Shown here: piece after piece, positions 14,066 to 22,293 of the stretch
How positions within the stretch are numbered: the stretch's first letter is position 1
How the letters are laid out: the number at the start of each line of letters is the position of its first letter
Assembly (NCBI GenBank): GCA_017516345.1
Contig: JAFXDC010000039.1
Span: 1-49,647 of the forward strand
From: Clostridia bacterium
Lineage (GTDB): Bacteria; Bacillota; Clostridia; Christensenellales; QALW01
Length of the DNA: 49,647 nucleotides
Direction: 5' to 3'
The notes under the pieces: model-generated
What the model saw: only the letters and a program-made list of their open reading frames with translations
Databases searched by the model: none
What the model was told of the DNA's origin: nothing
Program-made: the position numbers and the translations under genes

Positions 14066-15295
14066 CTATTTTACGGGCTCGGTATACAAGATCATAAGCT
14101 CCTTTAATATCTGCACTATTTTCTCCATATCCTCCGAGCAAACAAACTCGTATCTGCCGTGCATATTTGCCGCCGAGGTGCAAAGATTGGGGCAGGGCAA
14201 GCCCTCAAAGGACAGCCTTGCTCCGTCGGTACCGCCGCGTATGGGCATAACTATGGGCTCAACACCGCACCTTTCCATGGCGGCACGGGCGTTGTCCACC
14301 AGATACATATGCTCTGCTATCTTTTCCTTCATATTATAATAGGAATCCTTAAGCTCGAGCTCCACCGTGCCCTTGCCGTATTTGTTGTTGATGGCATCGC
14401 ATACCCTCTGCATTTTCTCCTTGCGCGAGGTAAAGATATCCATATCGTGATCCCTTATAATATAATGCGCATCGGTCCTCTCCACGCATCCGTTAACTTC
14501 GGTAAGATGGTAAAAGCCCTCGTACCCCTCGGTCCTTGCGGGGATCTCGTCCTCGGGAAGCATGGAGTTAAGCTCAGAGAAGATGAGCATAGAGTTGCGC
14601 ATCTTGTTCTTTGCGCTTCCGGGATGAATATTTACTCCGTGCACCGTAATGCTCGCGCTTGCGGCGTTAAAGTTCTCATATTCTATCTCCCCAAGCAAGC
14701 CGCCGTCCACCGTATAGGCAAAATCAGCGTTAAATCCAGGCACATCAAAATGATCGGTTCCCGCGCCCACCTCCTCGTCGGGGGTGAATGCTATGCGCAT
14801 TTTGGGATGCTTTACCTCGGGATGCTCTGCATAATACTCAAGTAAGCCCATTATCTCGGCTATGCCCGCCTTGTCGTCTCCGCCAAGCAGGGTGGTTCCG
14901 TCGGTAACTATAAGATGCTTACCGATAAACCTGTCCAAAAACTCAAACTCATCCCGCCTCATGACGATGTTTTTTTCTTCATTGAGCATGATATCCCCGC
15001 CGCAATAGAGCATTTCGCGGGGCTTTACATTTGCTCCGCTAAGGTCGGGAGAGGTATCGACGTGGGCAAGCAGTCCCACCGTCGGCGCGCCTTCGCTTGC
15101 GCCCACCCCCTCAAGGGTAGCGGTAACGTAGCCGTATTGGTCCATTTCGGCATCGGTCAGCCCAAGCTCCTTAAGCTCCTGCACCAGAAGCAAAAGCAGG
15201 TCCTTCTGCTTCTCGGTGCTCGGGTAGGTGGCGGAATTTTCATCCGACTGAGTATCTATCTTAACGTATCTTAAAAATCTTTCCTTTGCGCTCAT
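14066..15295 (-). CDS. pepT: Peptidase T (tripeptide aminopeptidase)
   Basis: A 409-residue M20 family dizinc aminopeptidase that removes the N-terminal residue from tripeptides in the cytoplasm. Zinc and catalytic residues are in place: His78 and Asp80 in LLAHVDTS, Asp140 in LLGGDDKAG, the Glu pair 174-175 in PDEEVG, and a C-terminal MHGRYEF histidine. RGGTDGARLS is the PepT substrate loop. Length is normal. Its ATG overlaps the stop of the LUD gene by one base (TAATG), so translation is coupled. Confidence 0.96.
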   Translation of the reverse strand: MSAKERFLRYVKIDTQSDENSATYPSTEKQKDLLLLLVQELKELGLTDAEMDQYGYVTATLEGVGASEGAPTVGLLAHVDTSPDLSGANVKPREMLYCGGDIMLNEEKNIVMRRDEFEFLDRFIGKHLIVTDGTTLLGGDDKAGIAEIMGLLEYYAEHPEVKHPKMRIAFTPDEEVGAGTDHFDVPGFNADFAYTVDGGLLGEIEYENFNAASASITVHGVNIHPGSAKNKMRNSMLIFSELNSMLPEDEIPARTEGYEGFYHLTEVNGCVERTDAHYIIRDHDMDIFTSRKEKMQRVCDAINNKYGKGTVELELKDSYYNMKEKIAEHMYLVDNARAAMERCGVEPIVMPIRGGTDGARLSFEGLPCPNLCTSAANMHGRYEFVCSEDMEKIVQILKELMILYTEPVK

Positions 15296-15918
15296 TATAA
15301 TCCTAACTCCTCATCTATAATTATTACCGTGATCCTGTCCTTTATCCTCTGCTTGGCGGTAACCGCATAGCTGCAGCATATCCTCTGCGGGGAGGAGCAC
15401 CCGTCGCACATCTGCGAGTCCTCCTTATTAAGGGATACGCATCTGCCGTGCTCCGCGCAGTAGGTCTTGCATCCAAGCCTCCTTGCGTTTAACGGCGCCG
15501 CCACCGTCTTTACTCTGAGGATGGCATCCTCCAGGCTGTCCACTATCTTGTTTCTGCCCGCCACAACTATTACCCTTTCGGGGCCAAAGGTAAGTGCGGA
15601 TATTCTGTTTGCAAAGCCGTCCACGTTGTAGAGCACACCGTCCCTTGTTATGGCATTGCATCCAAGCAGATAATAATCCGCCTTGAATGCATTTCTTGTG
15701 GCATCGGCATCCACCGCACGGTCCAAATAATTGTAATCTCCCCCCGTAATAAGCTCGTATATCCCGCTTTCCCTGAGGGTCATGCTTCCGCCGCTTGAAA
15801 CCGTAGCGCCCTTTTTCAGAATTTCCTTTACCATCCGACGCGCCTGGGCACAGTCGGCGGCGTAAAGAGCTCTCATGTCATTTTTCTCGATGGCTGCAAG
15901 TACGCTTTTTATATCCAA
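15295..15918 (-). CDS. LUD domain protein (lactate-utilisation-like)
   Basis: A 207-residue protein of the LUD/DUF162 family. It shows the family features SSGGSMTLRESG (about 41-52), LLGCNAIT..G, and GPERVIVVAGRNKIV. A cysteine-rich stretch near residues 150-177 (CKTYCAEHGRC...CDGCSSPQRICC) may bind a metal or iron-sulfur cluster. LUD proteins occur in lactate oxidation (LutB/LutC), but stand-alone members like this are of unknown role, and no lutA/lutB partners are here. The start is a TTG at 15918 with AGAGGTG upstream. It is coupled to pepT. Confidence 0.8.
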   Translation of the reverse strand: MDIKSVLAAIEKNDMRALYAADCAQARRMVKEILKKGATVSSGGSMTLRESGIYELITGGDYNYLDRAVDADATRNAFKADYYLLGCNAITRDGVLYNVDGFANRISALTFGPERVIVVAGRNKIVDSLEDAILRVKTVAAPLNARRLGCKTYCAEHGRCVSLNKEDSQMCDGCSSPQRICCSYAVTAKQRIKDRITVIIIDEELGL

Positions 15919-15953
15919 ACCAAAAACACCTCTTTAGCTTTATTTTCCTTCTT

Positions 15954-15982
15954 ATTTTAACACATCACACCGTCTTGTGCAA
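15954..15982 (-). promoter_or_regulatory. Promoter of the LUD-pepT operon
   Basis: The minus strand has TTGCAC (15977-15982), 17 bp, then TG-T-TAAAAT (15954-15959). It is back to back with the DUF896 promoter; the two -35 boxes are only 10 bp apart. Confidence 0.65.
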
Positions 15983-15992
15983 GTGCATAAGA

Positions 15993-16021
15993 TTGACAAA
16001 TGCCCACTTTTATTGTATATT
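15993..16021 (+). promoter_or_regulatory. Promoter of the DUF896 gene
   Basis: A perfect TTGACA (15993-15998), 17 bp, then TATATT (16016-16021), 36 bases ahead of the ATG at 16058. Confidence 0.75.
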
Positions 16022-16057
16022 ACATATCGTAATAACGCTATATATAAGGATGATATC

Positions 16058-16273
16058 ATGGATAAGGAACTGATAGATAAAATAAATGAGCTTGCTCATC
16101 TTAAAAAGACCGTTGGGCTCACCCCCGAGCAGCAGGCTCTGCAGGATAAGCTGCGCAAGCAGTACCTCGCCGAGATACGGGGTCAGGTGCGCCAAAGCCT
16201 GGAAAACGTAAGCATCAAGGAAAAAGACGGCAGCGTCCACCCCCTGACAAAAAAGAACAAGCCATTAAGCTGA
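16058..16273 (+). CDS. DUF896 family small protein
   Basis: A 71-residue cytoplasmic protein. The pattern LIDKINELAHLKKTVGL..EQ..LQ..LR..YLAEIRG, with a conserved RGQVR.SLENV turn, is that of the DUF896 (YnzC-like) family of small helical-hairpin proteins common in Bacillota. In Bacillus the gene lies in the SOS-controlled yneA operon, but the role is unknown. The start at 16058 has AAGGA seven bases upstream. It is transcribed divergently from the LUD-pepT operon. Confidence 0.85.
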   Translation: MDKELIDKINELAHLKKTVGLTPEQQALQDKLRKQYLAEIRGQVRQSLENVSIKEKDGSVHPLTKKNKPLS

Positions 16274-16363
16274 TAAAGCGCATATTTGGGATATTAAAGC
16301 TCGGCAGGTCATTCACCCGAATTTTTTATCCCGTTTTTTTATTTTGTTTTTTGGAGGCCCCGC

Positions 16364-18103
16364 ATGAAAAAGCATCTCATAAGCGTACTGTGCGCTCTTC
16401 TTATTCTTACCCTGCTCCCCACCCTCCCCGCAAGGGCGGACTCCTTCGTCACCGGCTCCAACTCCGCCTCGGAGTCCTATAAGTCGGGGCCGTTTTACGA
16501 CCGCCTTGTCTCTGTAAAGCTCACGGGAGATAACCGCACCGACGTCGTGGCCGTCGCCCTTTCTCAGGTGGGATATCAGGAGGGTAATAACAACGACTTC
16601 AGCGGCATAAACGGAGGCAAGGGCAATTACACCGAGTATAATTACAACTTCGGCAAATACAACAATACCGACGGCTACAGCTACGAGTGGTGCGCCGCCT
16701 TCGTCTCGTTTTGCCTTCTCCAGGCAAGATGTCATAACTACACAAGGCTCACCGATTGGTGCCGCAACCATAAGGGCGATCCAAATTATATATGGAGGGA
16801 GATAAGCTGTCCGCAATGGGCTCAGCAGCTCCGCAGATTCGACCGCTTTGAAAACTCCGCCCACTTCGGCGGGAGATACGTCCCTCTCCCGGGCGACCTC
16901 ATCTTCTTTACGAACGGCTCAAGCGAGTCCCATATAGGCATCGTGGTGCAGTCAAAGGGCTCCACGGTCTACACCGTGGAGGGCAACACCTCCTCGGGCA
17001 ACGGCCTTGTCTCAAACGGCGGCGGCGTGTACTTTAAGTCCTACCCCCTCTCAAGCTCCTACATACGCGGCTACGGTATTTTGCCCTACAGCTCAAGGAC
17101 CGACTCCCACGAAATAGATTATACCGGCGCCTTTCTTACCCCGGGCACCTACGTTTCCGCCGCAGTAAAATATATCTACCCCTCACCCGATGCCTCACAG
17201 CATACCCACGTTCTGCCCGCATATTCCTCCTTTGAGGTTACGGAGATCTCGGGCAATAACCGCGTCAAGGCTATATGCACCCTGAACGGTGCAAGCGTCA
17301 CGGGGTATATAAATAATAATACCGATCGCATAATTCAGTACACCGCATCGGGCTTTACCCCGTATCAGGACGCCAAGACCCTTTGGAATCATAAAAGCTC
17401 CTGCATCGATGGCTTTACCGTAAGCGGCGGCCCTCTTCAGAGAAGCCCCGACACCTCAAGCCTTACGCTGGGTGATGCGATAAGCCTGCACGGCTGGATA
17501 GGCTATAATACACGTACCCTGTCAAGCGTAGGATATTGCTTTGACGGCGATACCAAAAGCATCATCTGGAATGATGATTTTATCCTCACACCCGAGGATG
17601 CAGTAAAGGCGGCGGGTGGAAGCAACGCCATGCGCTTTATCATCCATGCCGACACCAAAAAAATGCCCGCGGGCACACATAGCGTCACCTACCTTGTAAG
17701 GCTCAACGATGGCTCTGTAGGCACCCTCGCCTCCATCTCCTATACCGCAAAGGCACCCGTTTCCACACCGACTCCGACTCCGACACCCACACCGACTCCG
17801 ACACCCACACCGACACCCACACCGACACCCACACCCACTCCGACACCCACTCCCACTCCGTCACCCACTCCCACTCCGTCACCCACACCGACTCCGACAC
17901 TCACTCCGACTCCGACACTCACACCTGCGCCGACCGCGACAACAAGCACCCCAAGCACTAAACCAACGGTTGAGCAGACCACGCAGCCCCCCGCTACCGA
18001 GCAAGGGATCACCGAGGTAATAGTCACCATCGCCAAGATCATAACCCTTCTGGGCATCACAGTGCTGATATGGTTTTTTTGCTCCTTAAAAAAGCGTCAC
18101 TAG
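16364..18103 (+). CDS. Surface CHAP-domain amidase/endopeptidase with Pro-Thr stalk and C-terminal anchor
   Basis: A 579-residue secreted protein, probably a peptidoglycan hydrolase. Order: signal peptide (1-25), CHAP-type catalytic domain with Cys110 in EWCAAF, His190 in SHIGIVV and the GN turn at about 207, an SH3-like segment near 260-330, an Ig-like segment near 345-460, a Pro-Thr/Ser repeat stalk about 466-525, then a transmembrane helix (about 550-572) ending in KKRH. This layout holds the enzyme on the outer face of the membrane with the stalk crossing the wall. The start has GGAGG. The stalk is coded by near-perfect ACxCCxACx hexamers, so its length may vary between strains. Confidence 0.85.
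   Translation: MKKHLISVLCALLILTLLPTLPARADSFVTGSNSASESYKSGPFYDRLVSVKLTGDNRTDVVAVALSQVGYQEGNNNDFSGINGGKGNYTEYNYNFGKYNNTDGYSYEWCAAFVSFCLLQARCHNYTRLTDWCRNHKGDPNYIWREISCPQWAQQLRRFDRFENSAHFGGRYVPLPGDLIFFTNGSSESHIGIVVQSKGSTVYTVEGNTSSGNGLVSNGGGVYFKSYPLSSSYIRGYGILPYSSRTDSHEIDYTGAFLTPGTYVSAAVKYIYPSPDASQHTHVLPAYSSFEVTEISGNNRVKAICTLNGASVTGYINNNTDRIIQYTASGFTPYQDAKTLWNHKSSCIDGFTVSGGPLQRSPDTSSLTLGDAISLHGWIGYNTRTLSSVGYCFDGDTKSIIWNDDFILTPEDAVKAAGGSNAMRFIIHADTKKMPAGTHSVTYLVRLNDGSVGTLASISYTAKAPVSTPTPTPTPTPTPTPTPTPTPTPTPTPTPTPTPSPTPTPSPTPTPTLTPTPTLTPAPTATTSTPSTKPTVEQTTQPPATEQGITEVIVTIAKIITLLGITVLIWFFCSLKKRH
17760..17930 (+). repeat. Hexanucleotide repeat tract encoding the Pro-Thr stalk
   Basis: About 28 copies of a six-base unit (ACACCG, ACTCCG, ACACCC variants) lie in frame inside the CHAP-protein gene. 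Because the unit is a multiple of three, slippage would change stalk length without frameshift. Confidence 0.85.
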
Positions 18104-18136
18104 AGCATGATACGGTATTGTCGTGCACCGTTATAT

Positions 18137-18166
18137 AAAAAAGGACAGGGTCACCCTGTCCTTTTG
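18137..18166. terminator. Bidirectional terminator after the CHAP-protein gene
   Basis: AAGGACAGGG, TCA, CCCTGTCCTT with A- and T-runs on either side serves both the plus-strand surface gene and the convergent membrane-protein operon. Confidence 0.85.
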
Positions 18167-18763
18167 TCATTTTTCTTTACTCAAGCCCGTAAACATCCAT
18201 CTTTTGCTCATCAGGTTTATTCCTAACAAAAGCACCGCCGCGCACACCGCAATGCCGGTCGCGCAGTTCATGATGCGTATCTCCTCGCCGCTCATACCCT
18301 CAAAGGAGACCAGCATCGACCTTTGAAGGGAGAATATCGACACAAGCCCGTCCGCAAGGGAGATATTCTTAAGCGCTATCAGCCGCTCCGAGGTGCTGTG
18401 ACGCGATCTTACCAGATTTACCACGGCAAGCGTGATCTTTGTAAATGCATACACCGCAACCGTCAGCATAGGTATAAGCCCAAGCGTCGTGCCGCGCTCC
18501 CGCACCACGGAAAGTATCACCGAGCCCGCAAGAGGCACCACCAGCGCAGTAAGCATAATGCCGGTAAATAAAGCTACCCTTACGCCCTCCCTTTTTCTTG
18601 ACCTGAGCACGATAAAGCGAACAACGCTCAGCCCGAGGTAGTATATCCCCAAGGTAAAGAGCCACCACGAGCTCTCCACCACTGCGAATATAACGTAAAA
18701 GGCGCTAAATGCCACGTTGATCCCAAGGCTTGCCCACGATATCCTCTCTACCCTATTTTTCAA
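18167..18763 (-). CDS. Polytopic membrane protein in a TetR operon, unknown
   Basis: A 198-residue protein with about six hydrophobic segments (near 13-30, 33-52, 64-82, 95-115, 145-155 weaker, 166-182) and basic connecting loops, so an integral membrane protein. I do not recognise the family. The start is uncertain: the TTG at 18763 overlaps the end of the TetR gene by 11 bp and suggests coupling, but no well-spaced ribosome binding site precedes it. As the last gene of a TetR-controlled unit, it may be the regulated effector, such as an efflux or stress protein; that is inference. Confidence 0.6.
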   Translation of the reverse strand: MKNRVERISWASLGINVAFSAFYVIFAVVESSWWLFTLGIYYLGLSVVRFIVLRSRKREGVRVALFTGIMLTALVVPLAGSVILSVVRERGTTLGLIPMLTVAVYAFTKITLAVVNLVRSRHSTSERLIALKNISLADGLVSIFSLQRSMLVSFEGMSGEEIRIMNCATGIAVCAAVLLLGINLMSKRWMFTGLSKEK

Positions 18764-19349
18764 TCCTTCTCTCTCCCAGCACGCATCCGTCTATGGTCTT
18801 TATTATAAGCTCGATCTCATCTGCGCAGTTGTTATTGATCCACTCCATCACAATGGCAAACACCCCCGTAAGGTAGAACTTTATAACGTATGGGCGCTGC
18901 TGCGGGGGAACCTCAAACCTGCTCATCACGGGCTCAAAAATATACTTGAACATCTCACCGTACACCTTATCCATATTCATTATATGGAAATGCTTTATCG
19001 CAAGGGAAAAAAGGCGGCGATTTTCCTTTATAAAGGTCAGGTAAGGCACCATATACTCGTGGGTAACGAATATCAGCTCCTTACGCTCAAGCTTATCGAT
19101 CCCGCCCTTGAGTCCCGTCTTTTCCGCGCCGAAATACTCAAAATGCTTCCTTAAAATGTACTCGGTGGTCTCCTTTAAAAGGTCAGCGGTGTTCTGGTAA
19201 TGAAGGTAAAAGGTGGATCTGTTCACCCCTGCCGTGTCACATATCTCCTTGACGGTTATATATTCAAAATCCTTCCTTTCAAGAAGCTGTAGCAGAGCCT
19301 CGTCCATCCTTATGGCGGTATTAAAATATTTGCTTTGGTTCTTATTCAC
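18753..19349 (-). CDS. TetR family transcriptional regulator
   Basis: A 198-residue regulator. The N-terminal helix-turn-helix reads ITVKEICDTAGVNRSTFYLHY (about residues 30-50), the hallmark TetR DNA-binding segment, followed by a helical ligand-binding domain. I place the start at a GTG (19349), five bases after a strong GGGAGGGG; an upstream TTG overlaps that site. It sits between two membrane-protein genes on the same strand, 20 bp after the first and overlapping the last, so it likely controls its own operon. A 5+5 inverted repeat at the operon promoter is a candidate operator. Confidence 0.88.
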   Translation of the reverse strand: MNKNQSKYFNTAIRMDEALLQLLERKDFEYITVKEICDTAGVNRSTFYLHYQNTADLLKETTEYILRKHFEYFGAEKTGLKGGIDKLERKELIFVTHEYMVPYLTFIKENRRLFSLAIKHFHIMNMDKVYGEMFKYIFEPVMSRFEVPPQQRPYVIKFYLTGVFAIVMEWINNNCADEIELIIKTIDGCVLGERRIEK

Positions 19350-19369
19350 AAGAACCCCTCCCAATACGC

Positions 19370-19720
19370 TTATTCCTCGCTTATCTGACGTGCAAGCTCA
19401 ACTATCTCGTATGCATACTTCTTCTTACCCTTTTCAAGCAGTCCCTTGTATATCGGATAATTAAAGCCCATTCCGACAAAGCCTATTATACCTATTATAA
19501 CACCGATCACGGTTAACGGCAAGGTCCCTCCGATGACCTGCATGCTAAGACACATTCCCGTGCCCGCTACAAGCGCAGAGATGATGCCGAAGCTGTAGCC
19601 GAATATGTTTGCAGGGAGCTTTGCCTTGGCGTCCAGCTTGCGAAGCGCTTCAATTTTCGATCCCTCCTTGGGGGCGTATTCCTTTGCAATGGATTCTGCA
19701 TAGATCTTATCTGTGTTCAT
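19370..19720 (-). CDS. Two-helix membrane protein of the type often labelled dihydropteridine reductase
   Basis: A 116-residue protein with a soluble N-terminus and two transmembrane helices near residues 40-60 and 67-87, ending in a charged helix. Similar Clostridial proteins carry the automatic name dihydropteridine reductase, but no nucleotide-binding motif is visible and I would not adopt it. AAGGAG lies nine bases ahead of the ATG. First gene of the TetR operon. Confidence 0.65.
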   Translation of the reverse strand: MNTDKIYAESIAKEYAPKEGSKIEALRKLDAKAKLPANIFGYSFGIISALVAGTGMCLSMQVIGGTLPLTVIGVIIGIIGFVGMGFNYPIYKGLLEKGKKKYAYEIVELARQISEE

Positions 19721-19751
19721 TTTTATTATCTCCTTTTCATTTTATGATGTG

Positions 19752-19790
19752 ATTATATCACCTCAAAAAAATAAACGGAACAACACGTTT
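19752..19790 (-). promoter_or_regulatory. Promoter and candidate TetR operator
   Basis: On the minus strand an extended -10 (TG-A-TATAAT, 19752-19757) lies 32 bases before the first ATG. The -35 region is covered by the inverted repeat AAACG-N8-CGTTT (19773-19790), well placed for repression by the TetR protein encoded in the operon. Confidence 0.45.
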
Positions 19791-19841
19791 TTTTATTTAT
19801 GTTGATTTTTAAAAATATTTTCTCCCTTTTCCTTTAAATGA

Positions 19842-19870
19842 TTGTGAAAATCAAGCCAATGTGCTATAAT
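19842..19870 (+). promoter_or_regulatory. Promoter of ychF
   Basis: TTGTGA (19842-19847), 17 bp, then TG-C-TATAAT (19865-19870), about 46 bases before the ATG. Confidence 0.7.
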
Positions 19871-19916
19871 ACCTTGGATACATCACCAAAGCAAATTCAA
19901 AAGGAGCAATTTATAT

Positions 19917-21011
19917 ATGAAATTAGGAGTTGTGGGACTTCCCAACGTGGGAAAAAGCACCCTTTTTAACGCAATTACCCATGCGGGCGCAGAGGCGGCA
20001 AACTACCCCTTCTGCACCATCGAGCCCAACGTCGGCGTGGTGGCAGTGCCCGACAGTCGTCTTGACGATCTTGCAAAAATGTACGATCCCGAAAAATATA
20101 CCCCCGCCGTCATCGAATTCGTGGACATCGCAGGCCTTGTAAAGGGCGCAAGCAAGGGCGAGGGCCTGGGCAATAAGTTCCTCTCCCACATCCGCGAGGT
20201 GGATGCAATAGTCCACGTTGTGCGTTGCTTTGAAAACACCGACATCATCCACGTCGACGGCTCCATCGATCCCGTTCGCGACACCGAGACCATCAATCTT
20301 GAGCTCATCTTTGCCGATATGGAGACCGTGGAAAAGCGCATCGACAAAGCTAAAAAGAATGCCCGCGGCGGCGACAAGAGCTTTTTGGCAGAGGCCGAGC
20401 TGCTCGAGCGCGCCTACGCTCACCTTGAAAGCGGCAAGCCCGTACGCTCTATGGATATGACCCAGGACGAGAAAAAAATAATCGATCAGCAGTTCCTGCT
20501 CACCACCAAGCCGGTGATATACGCCGCCAATATCTCTGAGGATGATATCGCAGACGGCGACTCACTCCCCCTTGTTAAGCGCCTCCGCGAGGTCGCGGAT
20601 GCAGAGGGCGCTCAGGTGCTGGTCATCAGCGCCCGCATCGAGGAGGAGCTCTCTCAGCTTGATAAGGAGGAGGCCGCCATGTTCCTTGAGGAGCTCGGCC
20701 TTACCGAATCCGGACTTGACAGGCTTGTAAAGGCAAGCTACTCCCTTCTCGGACTTATCAGCTACCTCACTGCAGGCCCTCAGGAGGTCCGCGCCTGGAC
20801 CATCACCAATGGCACCAAGGCTCCCCAGGCGGCAGGTAAGATACACTCCGACTTCGAGCGCGGCTTCATTCGCGCAGAGGTAGTGGCATTTGATGCCCTC
20901 ATGCAGTGCGGCAGCTACAACGCCGCAAAGGAGGCAGGTCTTGTGCGCTCCGAGGGTAAGGAGTACGTCATGAAGGACGGCGACGTGGTCCTCTTCCGCT
21001 TTAACGTCTGA
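19917..21011 (+). CDS. ychF: Obg-family GTPase/ATPase YchF
   Basis: A 364-residue cytoplasmic P-loop protein of the universally conserved YchF/Ola1 group, which binds ATP rather than GTP and associates with ribosomes. The P-loop GLPNVGKST is at residues 7-15, DIAGLVKGASKGEGLG contains the switch II DxxG, and the usual G4 NKxD is replaced by an NISEDD-type segment, as expected for ATP preference. The C-terminal TGS domain includes WTITNGTKAPQAAGKIHSDFERGFIRAEV. Length is standard. Single-gene unit with promoter and terminator. Confidence 0.97.
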   Translation: MKLGVVGLPNVGKSTLFNAITHAGAEAANYPFCTIEPNVGVVAVPDSRLDDLAKMYDPEKYTPAVIEFVDIAGLVKGASKGEGLGNKFLSHIREVDAIVHVVRCFENTDIIHVDGSIDPVRDTETINLELIFADMETVEKRIDKAKKNARGGDKSFLAEAELLERAYAHLESGKPVRSMDMTQDEKKIIDQQFLLTTKPVIYAANISEDDIADGDSLPLVKRLREVADAEGAQVLVISARIEEELSQLDKEEAAMFLEELGLTESGLDRLVKASYSLLGLISYLTAGPQEVRAWTITNGTKAPQAAGKIHSDFERGFIRAEVVAFDALMQCGSYNAAKEAGLVRSEGKEYVMKDGDVVLFRFNV

Positions 21012-21081
21012 TACTCAATGCATAAAAAGCTTCCTCCGGAATGAACCCAACCGGTTCGCAGAAAGGAAAAAAGCGCAACAT

Positions 21082-21118
21082 CTCCTATGGTATACTTGTT
21101 ACCATAGGAGGTTTTTTT
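21082..21118 (+). terminator. Terminator of ychF
   Basis: CTCCTATGGTA (21082-21092) pairs with TACCATAGGAG (21100-21110), followed by GTTTTTTT. Confidence 0.85.
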
Positions 21119-21220
21119 ATAGCAAGGAAAGGACAAAAGCTTCGTATAACAATTATACCACATCTTTTGAAGAATATTTTCTGCTTAAGGTTGGTTGCTT
21201 TTCTACAATACTTCAAGAAA

Positions 21221-21249
21221 AAAAAGATCCGCAAAAATGCGGATCTTTA
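21221..21249 (-). terminator. Terminator of surface protein copy A
   Basis: On the minus strand AAAGATCCGC, ATTTTT, GCGGATCTTT is followed by TTTTTC. The same hairpin recurs after copy B. Confidence 0.85.
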
Positions 21250-21264
21250 TGGTTTTTTAAAAAA

Positions 21265-22134
21265 TTATCTCTTCTTTGCAACCACGAGAGCACCAAGACC
21301 GGTGATGGCAGCTACTGCATAAGCAATAACGGAAACGTCAGCGGTAGCGGTGGGAAGCTCGCCCCAATCGGGAAGGCTGTCAGTAGCGCAAACGTAGTAG
21401 ATATCCTCGATGTTGAGGGTGGCGTCGTATTCGCCGCAGGTCTCAACGAACAGGGGGAAGTACCAAATATAACCGTGGTTTGCAAGTGCACCTGCATTCC
21501 AGCTTCCGGTCGAGCCTTCAGCATTGCTATCGGTAAATCTGGAGGTAGGAACGATTACAAAACCGTCAAAGTTAGCGGGAATATGAATGGTGTAACGAGA
21601 CCAAGCAGAGCGAACCAGCTTAGCCTTCATAGCAACGCCGTCAGCACCAACAAGAACGATGGGGTCTCCGCTGGCACTAATGTACGCTTGTACAGCGCCT
21701 GCACCGTCCCAAAGCTGGGGTTCGGGAGCAAAGTTTACTGCCTTGGTGGTGTTTACCTTGAAAACGTAAGCCTTTGTGCGGGTGTTGAGCTGATAATCCT
21801 CTTCACCGCGGCTGTTAACGAACATGGACCACTCGCCGCCTGCACCGTTGCAAGCATAGGTCATAGAGTTGATGCCTGCGCCTGCGGTGGTGATCTCGAG
21901 GTATCTGCCGTCAGCATTTTCCTTCCACGCAGCAGTTGCGCCGTTACCGTCGTCCCACGGTTTGAGCATGGAATCTACGCTGGTATCAGCCTTAAAGTTA
22001 TCCATAAGCTTGAGGTTGATCTCTGTGCTGTTGTCAAGCACGATCTTGTCGTCGTGAGCACCCTCTGCAAAAGCAGGAACTACAAGCATAATGCTCATAA
22101 CGGCAACGAAAAGAATCATAAGAAACTTTTTCAT
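21265..22134 (-). CDS. Secreted, C-terminally anchored surface protein (copy A of a tandem pair)
   Basis: A 289-residue exported protein. Residues 1-23 are a signal peptide ending in AFA. The middle is rich in Trp, Tyr and Thr with the alternating pattern of a beta-sandwich; I do not recognise it. The last 26 residues, from TADVSVIAY to AKKR, form a membrane anchor like a sortase-type tail without an obvious LPXTG. These tail residues are identical to those of copy B. The ribosome binding site is AAAGGAG. Its promoter, 5' leader palindrome, signal peptide, anchor and terminator are shared with copy B, while the cores differ. Confidence 0.75.
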   Translation of the reverse strand: MKKFLMILFVAVMSIMLVVPAFAEGAHDDKIVLDNSTEINLKLMDNFKADTSVDSMLKPWDDGNGATAAWKENADGRYLEITTAGAGINSMTYACNGAGGEWSMFVNSRGEEDYQLNTRTKAYVFKVNTTKAVNFAPEPQLWDGAGAVQAYISASGDPIVLVGADGVAMKAKLVRSAWSRYTIHIPANFDGFVIVPTSRFTDSNAEGSTGSWNAGALANHGYIWYFPLFVETCGEYDATLNIEDIYYVCATDSLPDWGELPTATADVSVIAYAVAAITGLGALVVAKKR

Positions 22135-22159
22135 TTTGAAAATCTCCTTTAATAAAATA

Positions 22160-22208
22160 TTAACAAATTGTTAACTGTATTATACACCACGCGATATGCC
22201 CTTGTCAA
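22160..22208 (-). promoter_or_regulatory. Promoter and leader palindrome of copy A
   Basis: The minus strand has TTGACA (22203-22208), 18 bp, then TATAAT (22179-22184). The perfect palindrome TTAACAAATTGTTAA (22160-22174) covers the expected transcription start, a normal place for a repressor operator. Copy B has the same arrangement. Confidence 0.7.
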
Positions 22209-22250
22209 TACCCAAAATTAATATTTTTTTAAAAAAACCGAATGATACAA

Positions 22251-22279
22251 AAAAAGATCCGCAAAAATGCGGATCTTTA
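22251..22279 (-). terminator. Terminator of surface protein copy B
   Basis: The same GATCCGC/GCGGATC hairpin with A/T runs as after copy A. Confidence 0.85.
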
Positions 22280-22293
22280 TGGCTTTTAAAAAA

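Noticed and set aside
17740-18060. Valine-glycine-rich minus-strand frame
   Set aside because: It is the complement of the Pro-Thr repeat tract in the CHAP-protein gene.
19370-19720. Dihydropteridine reductase
   Set aside because: The name is common for such proteins, but two transmembrane helices and no nucleotide-binding motif make it unsupported.
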